From Ochromonas danica (lineage: Eukaryota > Sar > Chrysophyceae > Chromulinales > Chromulinaceae), in NCBI GenBank assembly GCA_015146655.1, contig VKHL01000044.1:62001-126000 (forward strand): 64,000 nucleotides of DNA, read 5' to 3'. The translations under genes were made by a program, and so were the position numbers. Positions 31,582 through 41,833 of the stretch are shown here, piece after piece. The first letter of the stretch is position 1. Every line of letters begins with the position of its first letter. A model generated the notes under the pieces. The model ran no database searches. It worked only from the letters and a program-made list of their open reading frames with translations, and was not told where the DNA came from.

Positions 31582-32865
31582 CTACAGATTTTTGGATGCT
31601 ACAGCTTCGTTATGAGCTTTAATCGCTGCAATACCAGCATCAAAACTTTGCTCAATACGCCCACGTAACGCTTTCAGCATCCAAGACTTTTTCTGTCTCA
31701 AGTAATGAATGCTCTTCGCAAAAGTGGGACACTCAGAAGAGGAGATTGATTTATTGGCAATGAACTCCAAATGGCCAAATGGATTAGTAAGGAGCGAACC
31801 ACCCAGATCCTCTTCAAAAGCTTCCATAAGTTCCTTTCGAGTATCGTAAAGATTGCAAACATCAATTGATCCAAACTTTGACAGAATATGATCAGGAATA
31901 TCTCCTAAGTAGTACAAGGCTAGAGACAAGATCAGATATTCTTCAGCCTTATTAAAACCTTTACGATCATTTCCAAGGGTGCCAATCTTCTTTTGAAAAC
32001 GAATATGATCTATGCTCTTCAAAGGAATACCATCATCAATACCATTCCTTAGGACTGCAAACTCTATGAACTCAAATTTGTGACTCTTTGTAAAATGGAC
32101 TGAACGATTTCCATCTGCATCAGTATTTATCCACCAAATACCATTATCGACATCACCAACATCATATTCTTGCAAAGCGACATTTGGTAATTCTCCACCA
32201 TTTGAAAGAAGAAACAAGTGAGATTGTTGATAATCATACTGCACTGTATAGCGGTAGTGAAATTGGGGGTTTACACCGAATAGAACATTAGGAGCAATGC
32301 CAAAGGAAACTGATCCATAAGTTGAGAAATCTATGCTGTTAAAATCAGGAAATCCGAAATAGATAACATTGCTATTTTCTCCAAATCTCTGATACTGTCC
32401 AGGGCTTGGTCTAATGTGACCAGATATCAAAATACCAAAAGCATTTGGCAGAGAAGTTATATGATAAGGAGGACCACTGAAATCACCACTTCCATCATCT
32501 TCCCACCATGATGCAGAATCTCGAACGAGAATTGAGTAACCTTTCATATTTACTCTACCGGTAGTAACGTTAGGACGAAACTTAAGGCGATCTCCGAACT
32601 CTTGAGAGTAACTTGCCATCTTTAAGGAATATGGAGTAACAGCTCTAGTAACGTTTGGACGACAGTTAAGACGATCGCCGAACTCTTTAGAGTAACTTGC
32701 CATCTTTACGGAATTTGGAGTAACATCTTCAATAACAATAGGACGATACTTACAGTAACTTGCCATCTTTGTGAAATATGGAGTAAAATCTCTAGTAACG
32801 TTAGGACGATGATACTCAAGACGATCTCTGAACTCTTTACGGAGGTCCTTTACGAATTTTTTCAT
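31582..32865 (-). CDS. Orphan protein with N-terminal 28-residue repeats; faint ADP-ribosyltransferase-like core
   Basis: Single exon, 427 residues, ATG start. The first 110 residues consist of repeats of about 28 residues (RPNVTRxxTPYxxKMASYSxEFGDRL, two full and two partial copies). The rest looks globular: WWEDDGSG, then YHITSLPNAFGILISGHIRPS, NVIYFGFPDF, YGSVSFGIAPNVLF, WWINTDADGNRSVHFTKSHKFEFIEF, and a helical C-terminal half. The pattern YHITSxxNAxxILxxGxI followed by a YFG strand recalls the opening of DarT/ART-type folds, but catalytic residues cannot be assigned, so this is only a lead. It lacks the trinucleotide runs common in neighbouring genes. An alternative start at MKGYSILVRD would omit the repeats. 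Confidence 0.6.
   Translation of the reverse strand: MKKFVKDLRKEFRDRLEYHRPNVTRDFTPYFTKMASYCKYRPIVIEDVTPNSVKMASYSKEFGDRLNCRPNVTRAVTPYSLKMASYSQEFGDRLKFRPNVTTGRVNMKGYSILVRDSASWWEDDGSGDFSGPPYHITSLPNAFGILISGHIRPSPGQYQRFGENSNVIYFGFPDFNSIDFSTYGSVSFGIAPNVLFGVNPQFHYRYTVQYDYQQSHLFLLSNGGELPNVALQEYDVGDVDNGIWWINTDADGNRSVHFTKSHKFEFIEFAVLRNGIDDGIPLKSIDHIRFQKKIGTLGNDRKGFNKAEEYLILSLALYYLGDIPDHILSKFGSIDVCNLYDTRKELMEAFEEDLGGSLLTNPFGHLEFIANKSISSSECPTFAKSIHYLRQKKSWMLKALRGRIEQSFDAGIAAIKAHNEAVASKNL
32560..32850. repeat. 84-bp tandem repeat within the orphan gene
   Basis: Three to four diverged copies, period about 84 bases (one copy shortened), sharing GTAACTTGCCATCTTT, ATATGGAGTAA, TAGTAACGTTAGGACGA and CGATCTCCGAACTCTT on the plus strand. 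The repeats are in frame and encode the 28-residue protein unit. Confidence 0.85.
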
Positions 32866-34145
32866 GTCCGGGATGTCCCTGTTGAACTCTGTTAGAACTT
32901 ATTTACTTAGCAACGTGACCGGATGTTCGTTAATTTTATTTAAAAACTGAATCAATCTACTTACTTCACTGTAGTCGAAAAGAGTTACTCTTCAACAAGA
33001 ATAACGCACAAAAAAGGATAGGATTGAATTGACATATACGCACCTGAGTCATATAGAAGTTGACAAATGATTCCCATGACCATTACAATGCATGGGAATG
33101 ACTGCCGTCTAACAAACTCTGTGAGATTCCTTCAAATGATTTCTCTCCACTCCATATCTGATATCCGGGATATGCCAGAAGTCAGAGGTAACGTTATGTG
33201 TTATGTGCAAGTGGTGAAGGCAATTTGGGCCCTTTTTATGACATTCATTGCCATCAGAGATAATGAGTCATTTCAAAAGTTATTTAATCAAAGGATGTAT
33301 TTACTTCTCACAATCATACTTGATTAGAACTAAGCCATCCATCCATCTATTCCATAGATCTGAAGGTTGTTTTGTTCATGCGAACCAGTGCCCGAAAAAA
33401 TTACCACGCCTAACGCTTTATAACTCAGAAAAATGGACTTTTTGGTTTGGTCCTGGGAGGAAAACGTCGTTTGGCGTGGCATGGCGACGGGATATTCGGA
33501 CAAATCTTCTGTTATAGTCGTAAGTTATACTCAATAAGGACATACTTACGATCCCCAAAGTTTCGTTTTATTCAATGACCAGCAGAGAGTTTGGCTTGTC
33601 GAAATGTTGTTGGCAATCACATCTGCCACTCTCCCTCTTTCCGCCCCATGTTTTCCAGATGGTATTATCTATTAAGCAGGCATACATAAATGCTAAATAA
33701 AGAAACATTAGCACTAACTTTCATTCAGATTAATATTATTACTTTACATTCTCTCATTACAGTACACACTAATTTAATCCACCTACAGTAGACCTACAGC
33801 AGTGCAGCACAGTGCTGTAGACTAAGTTTCTGCAGCTAGTGCACAGTGCAAGATATATATCGTTTTATTACCATGGTTTGATAGTAGTAGTAGTAACATA
33901 CCAACCAACCAATCTTCATCATGGAGTTAATATAACAATCTCTCCTTTACAAACGCTTTAAACATCCTTTTAGAATCAGGAATTATTACAAAACTTGATG
34001 GTTCTCATAGTTAAACCTGGTAGATAATTTATATACTATATATAGATAATAATATTAATAACAATAATAACCATCATAATCATACTGGAGACCGAAAGAA
34101 GACATCTACAGTGTCTCACTCACTCTCTCATAATGATTCTCATAG
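32866..34145. other. Long spacer upstream of the orphan gene
   Basis: 1.28 kb without a convincing gene. Plus-strand frames of 80-90 codons at 33067-33327 and 33248-33517 overlap each other, show no recognisable domain and probably are chance or remnant frames. 33560-34145 is AT-rich, with dispersed TACAGTA/CAGTGCAG motifs and AATAAT repeats. Confidence 0.5.
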
Positions 34146-35204
34146 TTAACGTCTGGGGGTAATGGTAGTTGTTACCACCGCACCTGCAGCTTCAAGATCT
34201 TCCTCAGAGGTATCATTCGCTGTCTTACCAGAACGAGCATTCTTCACTACAATCTTCTTCATCTCTCTCCCACTACCACTACCTTCCTCTTCATTAGTCT
34301 TTGTAGCTTCATAGTAAGTGTTCTCAGGGATATAAGCCACACTAACTACCATCAAAGACAAGCAACAGAAGAACATGCAAAAAGCATCTCCTAGATAAGA
34401 ATACACTTCTTTCTCATTTAATGATCCATCTGTAGATGTTCCTTCACCGAATTCTACCATACGATAGATATTACGTGCTAACATGAAAGCCATACCAATA
34501 TCTAATGATATGATATAAGGTCTCATAATAGCTTGTACAGGTTTAGCTACAAGGAAAGAGAAGAAAAAGACAATGATAATAAAGACACTTAATGAAGCCA
34601 TTTGTAATGCTAATCCAGCAAAGATGATATTTCGTCCACGATCAATCTCATCCTTGGTAGCAGATGGACTTGACATAATCCCCCCTGCTATACCTTGTAT
34701 CACTAAGCAGATGAGATCTATGGCAATGAATATATGAGGTAACTTAGTAGCATAACGTTGAAAGAAACTATTGGCATCCATTTTAGACCAGATAATTAAG
34801 TCAGAAGCAACATTATACATATAAGCTTGAGCAAAGGTAGGACTAAGGATGAGGATAATGATCTGTGCTAGATATTGATCATGTAAAGGAGCAACATCAC
34901 CAGCAAAGAGAGATCGTGCGATATATCCACCTCCTTCAGCATAGGCAAAGAAAGCCATGACAAGGATGAAGTACTTCTTAGAGTGGAAGGCTTGATAGGT
35001 AAAGGCAAAGCCATAGAGGAAGAAGATGATAGTGAAGAAGATGGCAATGCCTAAATTAGCATGGTAAGGGTAGTAGTATTGCCAGTCGTTCTTATCGTAG
35101 ACCTCTTCTGACGAAGTGGTGTTACCACTAGTGGTATTGCTAGTGGATAGTAGCCAATGAGAGGAAGAGTCATAGGAGGAGAAAGAGAAGGAGGAGGATG
35201 TCAT
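34146..35204 (-). CDS. RTA1-like seven-span membrane protein
   Basis: Single exon, 352 residues from the first ATG (MTSSSF). After a Ser/Thr-rich N-terminus with YYPYHANLGIAIFFTIIFFLYGFAF come about seven hydrophobic helices. Family marks of RTA1-like proteins (PF04479, typified by fungal RTA1/RSB1) are visible: AEGGGYIARSLF, YLAQIIILILSPTFAQAYMY, FIAIDLICLVIQGIAGGIM, GRNIIFAGLALQMASL and ARNIYRMVEFGEG. Such proteins are plasma- or endo-membrane proteins associated with lipid (sphingoid base) translocation and drug resistance in fungi; the exact activity is not settled. The C-terminal tail is cytosolic-looking, Lys/Glu/Ser rich. The family is mainly fungal but also occurs in heterokonts. A decayed partial copy lies at 31.1 kb. 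Confidence 0.8.
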   Translation of the reverse strand: MTSSSFSFSSYDSSSHWLLSTSNTTSGNTTSSEEVYDKNDWQYYYPYHANLGIAIFFTIIFFLYGFAFTYQAFHSKKYFILVMAFFAYAEGGGYIARSLFAGDVAPLHDQYLAQIIILILSPTFAQAYMYNVASDLIIWSKMDANSFFQRYATKLPHIFIAIDLICLVIQGIAGGIMSSPSATKDEIDRGRNIIFAGLALQMASLSVFIIIVFFFSFLVAKPVQAIMRPYIISLDIGMAFMLARNIYRMVEFGEGTSTDGSLNEKEVYSYLGDAFCMFFCCLSLMVVSVAYIPENTYYEATKTNEEEGSGSGREMKKIVVKNARSGKTANDTSEEDLEAAGAVVTTTITPRR

Positions 35205-35856
35205 GACTAGCAACAACAAGAATAGAGAGGAAGAGCAGAAGCAGCAGCAGCAGAGGAGTTGGATGTTCTAACTTGGAATAGAATATGACCTCATCTTCCT
35301 ATTGGATGACAACCCAAGAGAGTGGAGAATGAACACTACGGGGTTCCTTATCCGCCAGGTAAATCCATCAACAGGGTGTGCTCAAGGAAGAAGTGAGAAG
35401 TGTGTCACTCAAAATGAGGTGGACAACCATCTTCTCTACTCAAGCATACTTGGCAAAGGGACCACCGCCTTGTTAACAACCTGCCACTTAATTCAAGAAA
35501 CACGTTTCTCACAAGGTACTGCTGCAACACGCAGAAACAACTAGATTATTAACTTAAGAAGAATATTAACTCAGCAGAGTTAGCATATTTGTATCAAGAA
35601 GAGCTTGAGGTAGAGTAGCTAAGCTGGTTGAGGCTCTCAAGTGGAAGCTGGAGGCCAATCAAGAGACAGCGAGTGTGGAAGACTCTCTGTCTCCTCATGC
35701 CATTGCATCCTTGATCATCAACCATTCACCTTACTATTACAATACACGGCTTCTTAGCAAGTGAAATACCACTTTCATAATGATCAAAAGTCGTTCTGAG
35801 TATTTTTTTCTTGCTGCTTTGTGCAAGGAGGAAGTATTTATTTACGAAACATCTCT
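35205..35856. other. Spacer between RTA1-like and twinfilin genes
   Basis: Starts with CAG/CTC repeats near the RTA1-like start. The plus-strand frame at 35302-35544 has no recognisable domain. The right part is the 3' flank of twinfilin. No gene was supported. Confidence 0.5.
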
Positions 35857-37480
35857 CTAGGCTTGAAACTTGGCTACACGAGCCTTACCCTTGCCTGGTC
35901 TGGAAGGCTTTGCATGTACTAAATTAGCTGCGGAAGAAGATATAGTAGGAGAGTTGCTGTCTCCTCTTGGTAAGAGCTCATGTAAGATTGCATCATCCAC
36001 TTCGTCTTTCCCGCGCACCTCCAAACTCCTGAACAAGAAAACGATAAACACCAATATAACAAATATATACTATAAAAAGCTTAGACAAAACTTACCTATC
36101 AAAAGTAATTCCTTGTTCGGCAGCAGATGCCAATACAGATGCCTAAAAGAGTCCAAGCAAACATATCTCACTTCAACAAGAACAAACAAACAACTCATTT
36201 AATCAAGTCTTATACCTTAGACGAGGAGAGTGTCATCTTGAGGCGGATAGGAGTATTCTCAGGGCAAAAATAAATAAAGAGAGATAGACTTGTTCCATCA
36301 CTCTTCTCCAACTTCGTTATAATAAAGCTAATCACATCCATAGCACATCACTATGATAAGAGAGACTAACAAAGACAACATGATTGACTCTCATTCTACC
36401 TTGCTGTTTCATCATCAACATATTGATTAAAGCCCCCATCAGATGGGAGGGAACGACTATGAAGCAATTCAATAACTTCATTGTTGATGGTCACTTCAAT
36501 CCAATTCACTGATCCTTCTTTAAATGCAGCAAATTGTTCAGCCACCTCATCACTGATAGCAAAGGGAATGACTCCCAAGGCAGTTGATTTGACCTGGTTG
36601 CTTTCTGATTGAGTCAATACCTACACAGAACCATGACAGAACAAGACATAAATAATGACAGTGAGGCAGACACACGGAGAGAAGATACGCGATCTTTCAC
36701 AGACATAGAAAATGAAAAAGGAGTCCTCTCTTTTGAGTTTTTCAATATCTTTTTTCCATTCACTTCATCAAGTATATATGATATGATATGATACATGACA
36801 TATGACAGTGGCAGTGAGGAGACAGACAGATAGATAGACAGAGACAAGATACACGATCTTTCACAGATATAGAAAATGAAATAGGTATCCTCTCTTTTCA
36901 GCTTTTTTCAATATCTTTTCATTTCATTCAGTAGATGCAATGATTTATTCACCTTTTCTTCTAACACAAGACGTTCAGTCTGTGTAAGTACTTCAGGATC
37001 AAAAGTCCTATCTTGACTAGCTTGATAGTTCTCCCAAGTCAGATCAGGTAATTCATTTGCTGCAAAGTCACCTTGGAAATACCCTAGTCCTAATCTCTTC
37101 TTAAAGTCATCACGAGAGCTTGAATAAAGCATCTTATCACGTACACGACATCCTTCAGGAATCCAGACGAGTAAGATCCAAGAGGCACTTCGACCACCAC
37201 TACTGCTGCTGTGGTTACCACTACCACTACCACTACTACCACCGTCACCAATGTCTTTGGCATGATAGAGACCAAAGATAGCTTCACTCTCTGTGAAGAT
37301 TGTAGGCAGAAGATGATTGAAGTCTTCTTCAGCTGATTGAACTTTACGATACTCTTGATGAAAGATCAAAGATTCATTCTCAATCTTGATAGTTAATAAG
37401 CGAATATTAGAACTATCTTCTTGTGCTAGAAGGAACTTATCAATTACTTCATTATCCACATTTAAATTAGCTCTCGCCAT
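35857..37480 (-). CDS. TWF: Twinfilin (two ADF-H domains)
   Basis: Five exons: 37480-36953, 36620-36400, 36327-36216, 36142-36096 and 36028-35857, giving 359 residues, the normal family length. The first ADF-homology domain (residues about 15-150) has IRLLTIKIENESL, WILLVWIPEGCRVRDKMLYSSSRDDFKKRLG and a C-terminal helix. The second begins at LGVIPFAISDEVAEQFAAFKEG and includes FYFCPENTPIRLKMTLSSSK and ASVLASAAEQGI. The tail SRPGKGKARVA is basic, as in other twinfilins that bind capping protein and phosphoinositides. Twinfilin sequesters actin monomers and accelerates end depolymerisation. A Gly/Ser insertion near residue 80 comes from repeats. Exon 4 is only 47 bases. Confidence 0.88.
36656..36930. 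repeat. Imperfect duplication inside twinfilin intron 1
   Basis: Two copies of about 100-125 bases (about 36656-36765 and 36804-36930) share AAGATACxCGATCTTTCACAGA, ATAGAAAATGAAA, TCCTCTCTTTT and TTTTTCAATATCTTTT. They are separated by an ATATG-type repeat. This makes the intron (332 bases) the longest one found. Confidence 0.75.
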
Positions 37481-37846
37481 ATTTTTTTAATGGTTGTTGT
37501 TGCAGGTGATTAAATGAGGGAGCTTTGGGTCAATCCTTTGTGATTGATGTTGGTGAGAACCACGACGTCTAAATCCTAGATCCAGATTTAGATCTGGAAA
37601 TCTAGTCTAGGTCTTGTTTTCGCAGATTCAGATTTCCAGGATTTAGGATTTAGGATGACTGAAAACTCAATATTGAAAAGTGATATTTTCTTACTTTTCT
37701 ATTAAGTTAAGGTTAGAATGCAAAGACAACCACCACACCGCAGCATTGCATTGCATCATTGACATTGCATGTGTATGAGAACATATCAGAAGTGATAGAT
37801 TCCTCCAAAAGAAACAACAACTAAAAATAAATCTTAAAAGAGCAAG
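37481..37846. promoter_or_regulatory. Divergent promoter region with an inverted repeat
   Basis: The 366 bases separate the start codons of twinfilin (-) and the HAD-IGPD fusion (+). A hairpin-forming inverted repeat at 37569-37653 is listed separately. No other motif could be named. Confidence 0.5.
37569..37653. repeat. Inverted repeat, 15-bp arms
   Basis: CTAAATCCTAGATCC at 37569 pairs with GGATTTAGGATTTAG ending at 37653, 14 of 15 positions. Inner segments also pair partly (CAGATTT...AGATCTGG). The 85-base structure sits in the promoter interval and could be a tiny foldback/MITE remnant or a regulatory palindrome. Confidence 0.7.
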
Positions 37847-39292
37847 ATGACTACTGCTTCCAATAATAAAGCAATACTAATTCATGGTATTTTATTTGAT
37901 ATGGATGGTGTGATGGCATCAGTTGGTAATAGTTATCGTCAAGCTATTGAAGCTACTGTCAACCATTTTATTGCCACTACTAGTGGTAATAATAATAACA
38001 ATAATAGTAGTGGTAATAATAGTATCACACAAGATGATATTACTATAGAGAAGAAATTAGGTAATGCCAATAATGATTGGATCTTATCTCAACGTCTTAT
38101 AGAGAAGAAGATAGGTCAAGTTATTCCATTAGAAGATGTTACACATGTCTTTGAAGAACTCTATCAAGGAACTAATACTACACCAGGACTCTGTGAGACA
38201 GAATCACTTATCCCTTCTAAAGGTCTATTAGAAGAAGTCTCTAGACGTCTTAATGGTCGTATTGCTGTAGTTACAGGTAGACCACGTAAAGATTGTATGA
38301 AATTCCTTAATCGATATGGTTTACAAGATCTCTTTAAGATAACCATCTGTATGGAAGATGTACCAGCTAAACCAGCACCTGATGGATGTAAACTAGCTTG
38401 TTCTCTCTTACAAATTGATCCTCAATATAGTGTTATTATAGGTGATACACCTGATGATATTAAAGCATGTCGTCTAGCTGGTGGACATGGATTAGGTGTC
38501 TTAACACCTGAAGAAGAAGCACGTTTAACACTTGGTTTAATGAAAGTTGAAGATGGTATGACTTTAGCTTTACAACAAGCTGGTGCTGATCGTATTTTAA
38601 AAGCTGGTTTAGCTGAGTTATTAGATATATTACCTCTTGTTGATCCATTATCACAACCCTCCTCCTGTCCTCATCATGATCATAATCATGCTAATGATCA
38701 GGAGAGAAGATATGGTATAGTAGAGAGAAAGACATTAGAAACACATATTCGTGCTTCTATTGATTTAGATGGAAATGGTACATCTTGTGAAGTTAATACT
38801 GGTATAGGTTTTCTGGATCATATGATATATCAATTAGGTAAACATGGTCGATTTGATATTACATTAATATGTAAAGGAGATTTATATATTGATGATCATC
38901 ATTCAGCAGAAGATTCTGCATTAGCTTTAGGTGAAGCCTTTGATAAAGCATTAGGGAAAAGAAAAGGTATACAACGTTTTGCTGATGCAACATGTCCATT
39001 AGATGAAGCATTATCAAGAGCTGTAGTGGATATTTCTAGTCGACCTTATTCTATTATTGATTTACAATTACAAAGAGAAATGATTGGTAAGTTATCAACA
39101 GAGATGTTATATCATTTCTTACATTCTTTTAGTCAAGCAGCACGTATTACATTACATCTTCATACATTACATGGAAGTAATGATCATCATAAAGCTGAAA
39201 GTGCTTTCAAAGCATTAGCTGTAGCATTAAGACATGCTGTGTCATTTGATGCTACTGCTGGAGTACCTAGTACTAAAGGTGTCTTAGTGTAA
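37847..39292 (+). CDS. IGPD: HAD phosphatase fused to imidazoleglycerol-phosphate dehydratase
   Basis: Single exon, 481 residues, two enzymes in one chain. Residues about 10-265 are a HAD-superfamily domain: motif I LFDMDGVM, motif II VVTGRPRKD, motif III KPAPDGCKL, motif IV VIIGDTPDDIKACR. Residues about 290-481 are IGPD, the sixth histidine-pathway step: GIGFLDHMIYQLGKHGRFD, the two metal sites IDDHHSAEDSAL and NDHHKAESAFKAL, and SSRPY. In E. coli HisB an unrelated HAD subfamily (histidinol-phosphatase) is fused to IGPD; here the cap-bearing subfamily I HAD looks different, so the fusion seems independent. A histidinol-phosphatase role is plausible but not shown. No plastid transit peptide is evident. 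An Asn/Ser run interrupts the HAD cap near residue 50. Confidence 0.9.
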   Translation: MTTASNNKAILIHGILFDMDGVMASVGNSYRQAIEATVNHFIATTSGNNNNNNSSGNNSITQDDITIEKKLGNANNDWILSQRLIEKKIGQVIPLEDVTHVFEELYQGTNTTPGLCETESLIPSKGLLEEVSRRLNGRIAVVTGRPRKDCMKFLNRYGLQDLFKITICMEDVPAKPAPDGCKLACSLLQIDPQYSVIIGDTPDDIKACRLAGGHGLGVLTPEEEARLTLGLMKVEDGMTLALQQAGADRILKAGLAELLDILPLVDPLSQPSSCPHHDHNHANDQERRYGIVERKTLETHIRASIDLDGNGTSCEVNTGIGFLDHMIYQLGKHGRFDITLICKGDLYIDDHHSAEDSALALGEAFDKALGKRKGIQRFADATCPLDEALSRAVVDISSRPYSIIDLQLQREMIGKLSTEMLYHFLHSFSQAARITLHLHTLHGSNDHHKAESAFKALAVALRHAVSFDATAGVPSTKGVLV

Positions 39293-39864
39293 TGTTAACA
39301 TGAATGATGATTGATTAGTATAGTCATGAGTTATGATATGATATGACTTACACTGAGATATGATATGATATGATATGATTGGTTGACAACTACTTGTAGT
39401 GGTACAGTGTATAAGATAGAAAGAATAATACTCTTGATCACTACCACTACTGACTGCTTTGTGTAACTTTATAACTAGTTTAACCATCACACTTAAAGTC
39501 GTTCCATGGAAGTCCGCATGGAATCCATCGTCATCATCATGTTTATTGGTAGATACCAATATCTACAGTACGGTGTAGACTATAGCCCGAAATTTATCTT
39601 ACGGAAGTTAACTTAACTGTCTCTCTTTAACATAACACCACCTACTATAATAGACTGTAGACTATACTTGCTGCTAACCTACAGTATCTGTTGTAGTGCT
39701 TTTACTGACATTATCCCCTAACATCTCCTCTTGGTTACTTTACTGTTACAATCACTAACCCTACCCAACCCTTCACTTAATCTCACTACTACAAGTACCA
39801 CTACCACTACAGTACCACTAATACTAGTTTTCAAGTAGACAGTGAAGAGAATGAAAGAACTAGA
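39293..39864. other. Convergent 3' spacer with ATATG microsatellite
   Basis: It lies between the 3' ends of HAD-IGPD (+) and the C48 peptidase (-). GATAT/ATATG repeats occur at about 39335-39380, with CTACCACTA-type sequence later. No gene was seen. Confidence 0.6.
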
Positions 39865-40696
39865 CTATATAGAGTCAAATGATCCTGAACGAGTTGTTGA
39901 TTGTACTTTATTAAGAAACCTCTTTAATATCTCTCGATACTCTGTAATATGTTCTTGAGTTGTCTCCGCGTTAATCATTTCCTTACTCTAACAACAACAA
40001 CAACAACATATCAAACACCATTCATTAGACTATAGTACAACCAAAACCAAAATAAAGGAAATACACAATACTATAGTCTATTACAATACCATACACTACA
40101 CTGCTACACTACTACTTACCTCTCCTTGACCACATTTCTCAGCATAGAGTAGACAAGCTACACCACAATCATAAGTAGTTAATTGATGTACAGAGGTAAT
40201 TGCACTACTACCTTTACTTAACCATGACTGTCTTTGACCTAAAGGATAACAATAATCTAACCAATCAATAATTAATTTTGGTATAGATCTAAAGGATAAT
40301 CCAGGTGAACAACGACTACTTCTTGTTTGTGGTCGACCTAATGGTTCAAATAATTGTAATTCAGGTTTTTGTCCACGTATAACACGTAATAGATTCCAAT
40401 GAATATTATGATTATTTAATAAGAAAACAAATGATGTTTCTAAATCATTATAATCAAATCTTTTCCCTAAGATATCTGTTACTTGATTATATTCATTTTT
40501 TGCTAATGGTAAACCAACAAAATCAGCTGAAAAATATCGTATTTTATTACTACCATAATATTTAGCAAATTTAGTCATGACTAGACTAATGAAAGGTGAA
40601 GTTAACCAACTTTCATCATCTAGTTCTTGATGACTTATAGCACGTTTTAAGACTGAGACAGAGAGATTTCTTGGTAACATCATCTGTAATGAAGAC

Positions 40697-40732
<36 letters not shown>

Positions 40733-41463
40733 AGGGGATGATTATGATATGATTGTTGTTGTTGTTGTTGTGATGGTAGTGGTGGAGGAGGAGGTGTTAA
40801 GAAGAAGTCATCCATCACATCATGAAGACATGAATGGAAATGATGATGATGATGATGATGATGATCATCTTTATGTGATAAGGGGGTCATAGCAGTTGTT
40901 ACACTCTCATTGTTATTATTATTATTATTATTATTATTGTTAGTAGTGGTAGTAGTAGTGGTATTAGTAGTAGCAGGAGAGGTAGTGGAGTTGTTATCAC
41001 TACTAGTCATAGTCATAGTCATAGTCATAGTTACAGCTGGTCTAGAGAGTGGCTTTTCAATCATATTACCTTTATTATTATTATTATTATTATTGTTATT
41101 AGCACCTCCTCTAGAGGAGGAAGATGATGAGGGGACATCTCTCTTCTGCTGATTCCTATGAGATCTCAATACTCTCCTATTACTACTATTACTACTACTA
41201 TTATTAGTAGTAGTGTTGTTAGTATGAAGCAGTAGCAGAGGAGATGACACAGCTCTCTCAGTGATAGAGTTGTGTCTAGTTAGGATATGACTAGAAGAAC
41301 TACTACTAGAATACTTTCTTGCAGGAGAGAGATCCTCATCAATACCACTACCACTACCACTACCACTACTACGTGAACTAATAATATCATAATTAATATC
41401 ATTATTATTATTATTATTATTGTCATAATTATGATCTTGATGGTTATTAAATGCTCGCTTCAT
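39865..41463 (-). CDS. C48 (Ulp1/SENP-like) cysteine peptidase
   Basis: Two exons, 41463-40120 and 39987-39865, giving 488 residues. The C-terminal 210 residues fit the Ulp1 fold: WLTSPFISLVMTKFAKYY, ETSFVFLLNNHNIHWNLLRVI (catalytic His), an LQLFEPLG strand where Asp is usual and Glu stands here, and QLTTYDCGVACLLYAEK (oxyanion Gln and catalytic Cys). The short second exon adds a helix ending SGSFDSI. Such peptidases remove SUMO or NEDD8, or are relatives of unknown target. The N-terminal 230 residues are almost entirely Asn, Ser, His and Thr runs with an MTMTMT stretch, all from simple repeats, and probably disordered. The intron joins GQGE to SKEMINAE in phase 0. Confidence 0.75.
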
Positions 41464-41833
41464 ATTGATAGTAGATAATAATATCCTGCAATATAATATA
41501 ATATAATATAATATAATTTCAATTTTATTTATTTATTTAATTCAATTATCATGATGATGGGAGGGGTGAAGGGGGGAAGATGGACAGAAAAACACCTTCG
41601 AAGACTGAAAAAACTCCTTGCTGGTTGTCCACTCCACCATACAAACATCCTAAAACTCTAAAATACAATATTTCCAAATAGCTATTTTACTAAACTACGA
41701 AATTCCGAAGAAAGCTGGTGGAGATGAGATGAGATGAGATGATGCCGAGAGAAGACAATCAATCAATCAGTCGTTGGTCTACTTGAATTAAATCAATTGA
41801 TTTTTTTTATTCAAGAATAATAATAAAAAAAAT
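41464..41833. other. Divergent promoter region, C48 peptidase and eIF4A3
   Basis: The 370 bases separate the two start codons. An ATAAT microsatellite lies at about 41489-41516, a GAGAT repeat near 41724-41740, and a T-run followed by an A-rich leader precedes the eIF4A3 ATG. Confidence 0.6.

Noticed and set aside
33067-33517. Two overlapping plus-strand frames of 86 and 89 codons
   Set aside because: They overlap in different frames, lack recognisable domains and have no clear gene context.
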